In this document: positions 1 to 4,570 of the stretch, one piece after another
Layout of the letters: every line of letters starts with the position of its first letter
Position numbering within the stretch: position 1 is the stretch's first letter
Origin: Bacteroidota bacterium
GTDB lineage: Bacteria; Bacteroidota; UBA10030; UBA6906
Direction: 5' to 3'
Assembly: GCA_016844425.1 (NCBI GenBank)
Contig: JAERML010000073.1
Span: 1 to 6,920 of the forward strand
DNA length: 6,920 nucleotides
Translations under genes and position numbers: made by a program
Notes under the pieces: model-generated
What the model saw: the letters and a program-made list of their open reading frames with translations, nothing else
What the model was told of the DNA's origin: nothing
Database searches by the model: none

Positions 1-685
1 GGGGGGGAGCAGTGTGAGCAAAGGGGAGACGCTGAAAGACACTGCCCGGAACATCGAGGCGATGAAAGTCGATATGGTGGTGATGCGGCACTCGGCATCG
101 GGAGCTCCTCACTATCTTTCCACGATCATCGAGGCGAACGTCATCAACGCGGGAGATGGAGGGCACGAACACCCGACCCAGGCGTTGCTCGACATGTACA
201 CGATTCGGGAGAAGCACGGGAAGCTCGATGGTCTGCATGTTTGCATCATCGGAGACATTTCCCACAGCCGTGTTGCCCGGTCGAACATTTATGGCCTGAA
301 GACAATGGGTGCGCGAGTCTCCGTGTGCGGACCCGCTACCATGATGCCGCGGGGCATCGAACGCCTCGGTGTGGAAGTCTACCACCATGTGGATGATGTG
401 CTTCCGTCTGTTGATGTTGTAAACGTCCTCCGGATTCAGTTGGAACGGGATGCCGGCCGTCTCTTCCCTTCGATCCGGGAGTACCATAACTACTATGGCA
501 TCACGCGTCAACGCCTGGAAAAAGCGGGAAAGCCGATCACCATCATGCATCCCGGACCTATCAACCGTGACGTAGAATTGTCCGCCGACGTCGCCGATGG
601 TGAGCACTCGGTCATTCTCCAGCAAGTATTGAACGGCGTAGCGATCCGTATGGCAGTTCTCTATCTGTTAGCAACAAGAAATTGA
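1..685 (+). CDS. pyrB: Aspartate carbamoyltransferase catalytic subunit, 5'-truncated by window edge
   Basis: Transfers the carbamoyl group of carbamoyl phosphate to L-aspartate to give N-carbamoyl-aspartate, the committed step of pyrimidine synthesis, in the cytoplasm. About 227 residues are visible against roughly 300-310 for the family, so the first ~80, including the carbamoyl-phosphate STRT-type loop, lie upstream. The frame is open to base 2 and reads GGSSVSKGETL; the GTG at 14 is therefore an internal valine codon, not the start. Counting from base 2, visible landmarks are the KGET lysine loop (K7, which reaches into the neighbouring subunit's active site in this family), RHSASG (from R29), HPTQALLD (57-64), LRIQLER (143-149, aspartate side) and HPGPINRDVE (183-192). 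The gene ends in TGA and is followed after 23 bases by pyrC, as in many bacterial pyr operons. No regulatory subunit (pyrI) is present in the window. Nothing is broken in the visible part. Confidence 0.97.
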   Translation, partial: GGSSVSKGETLKDTARNIEAMKVDMVVMRHSASGAPHYLSTIIEANVINAGDGGHEHPTQALLDMYTIREKHGKLDGLHVCIIGDISHSRVARSNIYGLKTMGARVSVCGPATMMPRGIERLGVEVYHHVDDVLPSVDVVNVLRIQLERDAGRLFPSIREYHNYYGITRQRLEKAGKPITIMHPGPINRDVELSADVADGEHSVILQQVLNGVAIRMAVLYLLATRN

Positions 686-708
686 CTTCACTAATGTGAG
701 CGAACCTT

Positions 709-1989
709 ATGCATCTGGTCTTGAAAGGTGGAAGAATTATCGACCCGGTCTCCGGGCGCGACGAAGTCATGGATCTGCAGATTGTTGACGGCAGAATTGC
801 CAAAATGGGGGTGAACATTGTGGCGCCAGCAGGGTCACAGGTTGTGGATATGAAAGGGAAGGTGATTGCACCCGGATTTATTGACATGCATGTGCATCTC
901 CGGGAACCCGGGTTCGAGCATAAGGAGACGATCCTGACCGGATGCACATCTGCTGCGGCAGGAGGCTTTACGGCCGTCTGCTGCATGCCGAATACGAATC
1001 CAGCCATCGACGACGAATCGGTGGTGGAGTTCATTCAGGCAAAGGCAAAGATTGCACTCAACGGGTTGGTTGATGTTTATCCAATCGCTGCTGTCACGAA
1101 CGGCCGCAAGGGAGACCACCTTGCGCCATTGGCCGAACTGGCTTCTGCGGGAGCGGTCGCCTTCACGGATGATGGCGATCCGGTGCACGATGCAGAGATC
1201 ATGCGTCGCGCTCTCGAGTACGCGCAGATGTTCAATCGTCCCATCATCCAGCATGCGCAGGACATGCCCATGACAAAAGGTGGCGTGATGAACGAGGGGC
1301 TTACCGCAACTGAACTCGGTCTCCCCGGGATGCCCTCCATAGCGGAGGATGTGATGGTCTCGCGCGATATCAGTTTGGCGCAGTACACGGGTGGACAGTA
1401 TCATCTTGCGCACATGAGCACAGCAGGGGCGGCGGGTTTGATCCGCCAGGCTAAGGCGGCGGGGTTGAAGGTAACGTGTGAAGTGACGCCGCACCACTTT
1501 ACGCTGACGGACGATGTTGTCCGTTCGTATGACACGAACACGAAGATGAACCCTCCTCTTCGGACGAAAGAAGACGTGGAGGCGATGAAAGAGGCTCTGA
1601 GGGATGGGACGATAGATGTTATTGCCACCGACCATGCGCCGCATTCATTCGACGAGAAACAGGTTGAATTCCAGGCGGCACCATTCGGGATTGTCGGGCT
1701 GGAGACCGCGATCGGGCTGGCAATCACCGGACTCGTGATGACAAGACTTCTCTCGCTCTCTCAACTCATCGAGAAATTCTCTGTGAATCCCCGTCGCATT
1801 CTCCACCTGCCCGAGATTAAGATCGCCGAAGGAGAAATTGCCAATCTGACACTGATCGATCCGGCCCTCCAGTGGATCGTGGATCCCGCACAATTCAAAT
1901 CGAAGTCCAAGAACTCTCCCTTCGGCGGATACCGCCTGACCGGCAAATCGGTCGGGGTTATCAACAACGGACAGGCGCACTGGTCATAG
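709..1989 (+). CDS. pyrC: Dihydroorotase, class I amidohydrolase type
   Basis: Cyclises N-carbamoyl-L-aspartate to L-dihydroorotate, the step after PyrB, using a metal centre in a TIM-barrel amidohydrolase. The 426 residues match the full length of the class I (Bacillus/Aquifex-like) enzymes rather than the shorter E. coli PyrC type. Visible ligands and catalytic residues are H61 and H63 with R65 (DMHVHLREPG), the MPNT loop (93-96), D154/D155 in FTDDGDP (the bridging Asp position that replaces a carboxylated lysine in this class), H182 (QHAQD), H235 (AHMST) and D308 (ATDHAPHS). An APFGIVGLE motif lies further on, and a small beta domain is built from the N- and C-terminal ends. The ATG at 709 puts the beta-strand start (HLVLKGGRIIDP) where expected; only a weak Shine-Dalgarno (GTGAG, 696-700) precedes it, consistent with coupling to pyrB. 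The stop is TAG. Allantoinase or hydantoinase is the alternative within the superfamily, but the pyrB context makes dihydroorotase very likely. Confidence 0.98.
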   Translation: MHLVLKGGRIIDPVSGRDEVMDLQIVDGRIAKMGVNIVAPAGSQVVDMKGKVIAPGFIDMHVHLREPGFEHKETILTGCTSAAAGGFTAVCCMPNTNPAIDDESVVEFIQAKAKIALNGLVDVYPIAAVTNGRKGDHLAPLAELASAGAVAFTDDGDPVHDAEIMRRALEYAQMFNRPIIQHAQDMPMTKGGVMNEGLTATELGLPGMPSIAEDVMVSRDISLAQYTGGQYHLAHMSTAGAAGLIRQAKAAGLKVTCEVTPHHFTLTDDVVRSYDTNTKMNPPLRTKEDVEAMKEALRDGTIDVIATDHAPHSFDEKQVEFQAAPFGIVGLETAIGLAITGLVMTRLLSLSQLIEKFSVNPRRILHLPEIKIAEGEIANLTLIDPALQWIVDPAQFKSKSKNSPFGGYRLTGKSVGVINNGQAHWS

Positions 1990-2136
1990 CGCCAGCTTCA
2001 ACTCACTCGTTTACATCGTCCTTAAATGTGGACGGGTGAGCAGTATCCGCTACACACAAGTATTTACTTCGCCCACCTCACCCCTCAATTCAGAAGGATT
2101 AACCCTTCCTCGTGCCCAGACCCAATGGCACATCGT

Positions 2137-2165
2137 TTGAATTCATTCCCCCTAGCAAGTTAAAT
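2137..2165 (+). promoter_or_regulatory. Candidate sigma70-like promoter for the FN3 lipoprotein gene
   Basis: TTGAAT (2137-2142) and TTAAAT (2160-2165) are separated by 17 bases, and each matches the canonical hexamers at four of six positions. A start of transcription near 2172 would leave a leader of only about 15 bases that begins at the Shine-Dalgarno, which is uncomfortably short. This is a pattern match in otherwise unassigned intergenic DNA (1990-2186), and nothing else supports it. Confidence 0.25.
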
Positions 2166-2171
2166 CGAGAA

Positions 2172-2177
2172 AGAGGA
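2172..2177 (+). promoter_or_regulatory. Shine-Dalgarno deciding the lipoprotein start
   Basis: AGAGGA lies 9 bases before the ATG at 2187. The same frame is open further upstream (from 2112), but that extension has no ribosome-binding site and would bury the signal peptide behind 25 non-hydrophobic residues. The ATG at 2187 is therefore chosen. Confidence 0.7.
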
Positions 2178-2186
2178 TGTTCGCAC

Positions 2187-2984
2187 ATGAAGCTCGCACT
2201 ACCACTGACTTTCGCCATTGTGTTCGGATTCTCAGGATGTGATCGCATTATCGATGCAGACCACAATCCGCCGCAAGAGCCTTCGGGCATGTGGACGGAG
2301 ACCGGCGACAATTTCATCGAAGTCTTCTGGGCGGACAACCCGGAGAACGATGTGGCAGGATACAACGTTTTCGTCAGCAGCAGCTACAACGGAAGATACG
2401 AGTTGATCGGCTCGGCTCGAACGCCGTACTTTCTGGACGAGGGTGCACAAAACGGCAGCACATACTATTATGCCGTCACTGCGTTTGACTATGAGGGGAA
2501 CGAGAGCGATCTCAGCAGGGACGTCGTCTATGACATCCCGAGGCCGGAAGGGTACAATGTAATTTTGAATGACCGGTATCAGCTTCCCGGATACGCAGGG
2601 TATGACTTCTCAGAATACACCGTCCGTTCGTACAGTGATCTGTATACCGACATGTTCTTCGAGTACTCGAACGGTCAATATTTGATGCGTGTACGATCAG
2701 ACTCCGACATTCAGGATCTTGGTCCGACAGGCTCGGTGCTGGAGATTAAGAGAGCACCAACGAGTGGATGGTCCGCATCTCATGCCGTTTCTCTGGTTGT
2801 CGGTCATACTTATGTAGTCTGGACGTGGGATGATCATTACGCAAAGTTTCGTGTATCGGGGCTTTCTCCGAACCGCGTGGTGTTCGACTGGGTGTACCAG
2901 TTACAAGAGTCCAACCCCATGCTGAAGGGTGTGTCAGGAGGAGGCGTCGCGCGACGGACAGTTCATTCCGATCGGTTGCAGTAG
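2187..2984 (+). CDS. FN3-domain lipoprotein with C-terminal domain shared with the next gene
   Basis: Predicted exported lipoprotein of 265 residues; its function is not recognised. Residues 1-18 are a lipoprotein signal peptide: MK, a hydrophobic stretch, then the lipobox FSGC with C18 as the lipidated residue, followed by Asp. C18 is the only cysteine in the protein. Residues ~28-120 form a fibronectin type III domain: a PPxxP entry, VFWADNPENDVAGYNVFVS, a turn, then GSTYYYAVTAFDYEGNES, which is the typical FN3 F/G-strand signature. Residues ~123-240 (2553-2906) are a second domain that aligns without gaps to residues 114-231 of the following gene product; its conserved core includes LPGY, DFS, FFE, IQDLG, TW, FRV and RVVFDWV. 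A short Gly/Arg-rich tail ends the protein at TAG. FN3 domains usually mediate binding, so a surface or periplasmic ligand-binding role is plausible but inferred. The gene is separated from its paralogue by 186 bases and may be transcribed separately. Confidence 0.87.
   Translation: MKLALPLTFAIVFGFSGCDRIIDADHNPPQEPSGMWTETGDNFIEVFWADNPENDVAGYNVFVSSSYNGRYELIGSARTPYFLDEGAQNGSTYYYAVTAFDYEGNESDLSRDVVYDIPRPEGYNVILNDRYQLPGYAGYDFSEYTVRSYSDLYTDMFFEYSNGQYLMRVRSDSDIQDLGPTGSVLEIKRAPTSGWSASHAVSLVVGHTYVVWTWDDHYAKFRVSGLSPNRVVFDWVYQLQESNPMLKGVSGGGVARRTVHSDRLQ
2553..2906 (+). repeat. Copy 1 of a duplicated ~118-residue protein domain
   Basis: Codes residues 123-240 of the lipoprotein. By hand, about 55 of 118 positions are identical to the copy at 3510-3863, with no gaps needed. 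Conserved blocks are LPGY.G.DFS, D.FFE, IQDLG.T.S, W..SH.V.L, YVV.TW...YA.FRV and RVVFDWV. The DNA itself is well diverged: across RVVFDWV every degenerate codon differs at its third base between copies. This points to an old duplication held by selection on the protein. Confidence 0.88.
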
Positions 2985-3119
2985 CGATCAACCTCGCCCG
3001 TTGGGTCGCAGGGAGGATCTGTGCTGAGGGTGGGGGAGACAACAGTGGAGCATTCGGGTGCTGTGCATACGGACTTGATGGTGGCCGGATGTACGGTGCC
3101 CAGCTCCATTGTTGCTTTA

Positions 3120-3149
3120 TTGACTTTCTCGGCAGTATAGGTTACTTTG
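3120..3149 (+). promoter_or_regulatory. Weak promoter candidate before the proline-rich gene
   Basis: TTGACT (3120-3125) is followed after 17 bases by TACTTT (3143-3148), a good -35 with a poor -10. The same bases loosely fit the Bacteroidota-type pattern, with TTG upstream and TTTG (3146-3149) in the downstream element. Either reading implies a very short leader before the ATG at 3171. Pattern evidence only. Confidence 0.2.
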
Positions 3150-3158
3150 CCAACAGTC

Positions 3159-3163
3159 GGAGG
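3159..3163 (+). promoter_or_regulatory. Strong Shine-Dalgarno fixing the start of the proline-rich gene
   Basis: GGAGG sits 7 bases before ATG 3171, the best ribosome-binding site in the window. It excludes the upstream in-frame TTG at 3147 and places the signal peptide exactly at the N-terminus. Confidence 0.8.
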
Positions 3164-3170
3164 CTTTACG

Positions 3171-3941
3171 ATGCAAATCCGTGTCTTAGTTGTCCTTAGC
3201 CTTCTCGCTTTACTTCTCTCGCTCCCCCTTTTGGCACAGGAGCGAGGCCGGGGAGGGAGGCCCACGGCGCCTTCTGATTCAAAACTGGTGCGAGCACCGG
3301 AAGGAACCAGGGAGCGTCCAGTGAGTGTCCCGCCTGCAGCAGTTGCGACCCCACGTCCCTCGCCACCAGCAACCCAACCATCTCCAGCGTATGACCCGTA
3401 TCCTTCTCCCATCTATGTTCTGACAGTAGAGGTTATACCTGCGTGCTATGTCGGTCGGGCACCAGAACCGCCGCTCCCTGTTGTATTGTTCTCCGGTGGA
3501 AGAGAGGGATTTGGTGTTGTGTTAAGTGACTACGAAGCATTGCCTGGGTATTCCGGCTTCGACTTCTCTGACGAGAAGTGCCTTCCATTTGATGACCCGG
3601 CCGCCGACATTTTCTTTGAGGATGCAGGAGGTACCGCATATATGGTCGTTGGGGAAGACGGTGAAATCCAGGACTTGGGTCAGACAGCTTCGCTGGGTGA
3701 GATCAATGCGCTCCGGATGGTGGAATGGTCCCGCTCGCACGATGTCGTTCTGGAGGAAAGGCGCTCGTATGTCGTTAAGACATGGGAGGGTCGCTACGCG
3801 ATGTTCAGGGTGGTAAGTCTTGTTCCCGATCGTGTTGTCTTTGATTGGGTCCTCGGGCGACAAGAGGATATGATGACAAAGATCGCTGGTGTTCCCCGCC
3901 CCACGACACGGCTTGCAACAAGGGTGAAGTTCTCCCGATGA
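3171..3941 (+). CDS. Secreted proline-rich protein, paralogue of the lipoprotein's C-terminal half
   Basis: Predicted exported protein of 256 residues, function unknown. Residues 1-22 are a classical signal peptide (MQIR, a long leucine-rich core, LPLLA then QER), with no lipobox, so the product should be periplasmic or secreted rather than lipidated. Residues ~24-80 are low-complexity and probably disordered, first Arg/Gly-rich and then Pro-rich (PRPSPPATQPSP). Residues 114-231 (3510-3863) are the domain shared with the preceding lipoprotein; the FN3 domain is absent. The mature protein has two cysteines (C92 and C137), which could pair if exported. A basic tail (TTRLATRVKFSR) ends at TGA. 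The DUF4783-type gene starts 25 bases later, so the two are probably co-transcribed with the sensor gene. The shared domain has a beta-rich look, but I cannot assign it to a named family. Confidence is high for a real gene and low for any role. Confidence 0.87.
   Translation: MQIRVLVVLSLLALLLSLPLLAQERGRGGRPTAPSDSKLVRAPEGTRERPVSVPPAAVATPRPSPPATQPSPAYDPYPSPIYVLTVEVIPACYVGRAPEPPLPVVLFSGGREGFGVVLSDYEALPGYSGFDFSDEKCLPFDDPAADIFFEDAGGTAYMVVGEDGEIQDLGQTASLGEINALRMVEWSRSHDVVLEERRSYVVKTWEGRYAMFRVVSLVPDRVVFDWVLGRQEDMMTKIAGVPRPTTRLATRVKFSR
3510..3863 (+). repeat. Copy 2 of the duplicated ~118-residue protein domain
   Basis: Codes residues 114-231 of the proline-rich protein and matches 2553-2906 at the protein level over its full length without gaps. 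The strongest identity is at the C-terminal end, from YVV.TW to RVVFDWV, which suggests that this part holds the core fold or binding face. Confidence 0.88.
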
Positions 3942-3950
3942 TAGTGTCAT

Positions 3951-3957
3951 GAAGGAA
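3951..3957 (+). promoter_or_regulatory. Shine-Dalgarno deciding the DUF4783-type gene start
   Basis: GAAGGAA lies 9 bases before ATG 3967. The in-frame ATG at 3949 overlaps this element and has no ribosome-binding site of its own. Starting at 3967 gives a standard MKK signal peptide, so 3967 is preferred over 3949. Confidence 0.6.
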
Positions 3958-3966
3958 TTGTGTTTG

Positions 3967-4563
3967 ATGAAAAAAGCTATCGTATTGTTGGCAATTGCGG
4001 TACTCAGTGTGAATGCCACTTTCTCGCAGGAGCAGGACGAGGCAAGAGAGCCCCGTCGCGACACCCAGCAGAAGTTGGAACGATCGCGTCGTGAGGCAAA
4101 GGAGCCTGTGCATGTTCTGGAACCACCTGTGATCCGCCCGGGTCGTGAAGGCCGCGAGAATGTGCAGGTCCAGGGCAGAGCGGATTCGGTGGTAGTCAAT
4201 CAAGGTATGGCCGCGCCGCGGGAAGGGTACCGGAGGGTATTCGAGATGGTGGAGGAGGGGATTGCCAGGGGTACGGTGAACGATTTTGCTGCCTTCTTTG
4301 ATTCGCAGGTGTCGGTGAATCTGCGTGGAGGGGAGAGAGGATACTATAGCGCCAATCAGACATATTATGTCCTGGAGACTTATTTCAAGCTCAGAAGGTT
4401 TGGGCACTTCGAGTTCACGACGTTCGGGAAATCGGAGTCGAATCCCTACGCCACGGGCGGCGCCCGGGTCACAAGCAAAGGTGGGGTGGAGAACGTACAG
4501 GTGTATGTATCCTTGTCATGGGGCGGTGAGCGATGGGTGATCTCTCAATTTAAGGTTTACTAA
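3967..4563 (+). CDS. Small secreted NTF2-like protein, DUF4783 type
   Basis: Predicted exported protein of 198 residues (204 if the ATG at 3949 is used). Residues 1-20 are a signal peptide (MKKAIVLLAIAVL...ATFS then QEQ). Residues ~22-70 are strongly charged and Glu/Arg-rich, probably a disordered or helical linker. Residues ~88-198 resemble the DUF4783 family of Bacteroidota and relatives, a SnoaL/NTF2-like alpha+beta cone fold: an N-terminal helix pair (VFEMVEEGIARGTVNDFAAF), FFDSQVSVNL, the GYYSANQTYYVLETYF helix, GHFEFTTFG, YATGGARV, VQVYVSLSW and the closing strand WVISQFKVY. Members have no established function, and NTF2-like folds are mostly binding scaffolds; no catalytic residues can be named. 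The gene sits 25 bases after the proline-rich gene and 7 bases before the sensor gene, which suggests an operon. The family call is from memory of its conserved pattern, without a profile search. Confidence 0.87.
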   Translation: MKKAIVLLAIAVLSVNATFSQEQDEAREPRRDTQQKLERSRREAKEPVHVLEPPVIRPGREGRENVQVQGRADSVVVNQGMAAPREGYRRVFEMVEEGIARGTVNDFAAFFDSQVSVNLRGGERGYYSANQTYYVLETYFKLRRFGHFEFTTFGKSESNPYATGGARVTSKGGVENVQVYVSLSWGGERWVISQFKVY

Positions 4564-4570
4564 CAGATAC

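Larger units (their letters stand above)
2985..3170 (+). other. Intergenic region between the two paralogous genes
   Basis: This stretch of 186 bases shows no recognisable gene. It happens to be open in the same frame as both flanking genes, interrupted by TAG at 2982-2984 and TAG at 3138-3140, and it is also open on the minus strand. Neither translation has a signal peptide, domain signature or credible start context of its own. A GGAGG at 3012-3016 precedes GTG 3021 of a possible 39-residue ORF, but the spacing (4 bases) is short and the product looks unstructured. The end of the region carries the promoter candidate and ribosome-binding site of the next gene. No intrinsic terminator with a T-tract was seen. 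Confidence 0.6.

Noticed and set aside
835..1644. Long minus-strand open frame opposite pyrC
   Set aside because: It lies wholly within pyrC, whose catalytic motifs are intact on the plus strand; its translation is Arg/His-rich with no domain signature.
2002..2040. Imperfect hairpin after pyrC (CGTCC 2017-2021 with GGACG 2030-2034, outer CTCAC/GTGAG)
   Set aside because: The stem is only 5 bp with an unequal bulge before the outer arm, and no T-tract follows, so I do not call it an intrinsic terminator.
2034..2083. 7-bp inverted repeat GGGTGAG / CTCACCC
   Set aside because: It is perfect, but the arms are 36 bases apart and there is no associated element; this is expected by chance at this length.
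2093..2108. Small hairpin GAAGG-6-CCTTC before the lipoprotein gene
   Set aside because: The stem is 5 bp with no T-run and no match to a known riboswitch or attenuator.
2963..3412. Minus-strand open frame of 149 codons over the intergenic region and the start of the proline-rich gene
   Set aside because: It opposes the strong Shine-Dalgarno and signal peptide at 3171, and it has no signal, domain or ribosome-binding site of its own.
2187..3941. TAG readthrough or amber recoding joining the two paralogues
   Set aside because: pyrC also ends at TAG as a normal stop, and the second paralogue has its own strong ribosome-binding site and signal peptide at 3171.
3522..4407. Two overlapping minus-strand open frames of about 200-225 codons
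   Set aside because: They mirror the duplicated domain and the DUF4783-type gene, both supported on the plus strand by homology, signal peptides and ribosome-binding sites.
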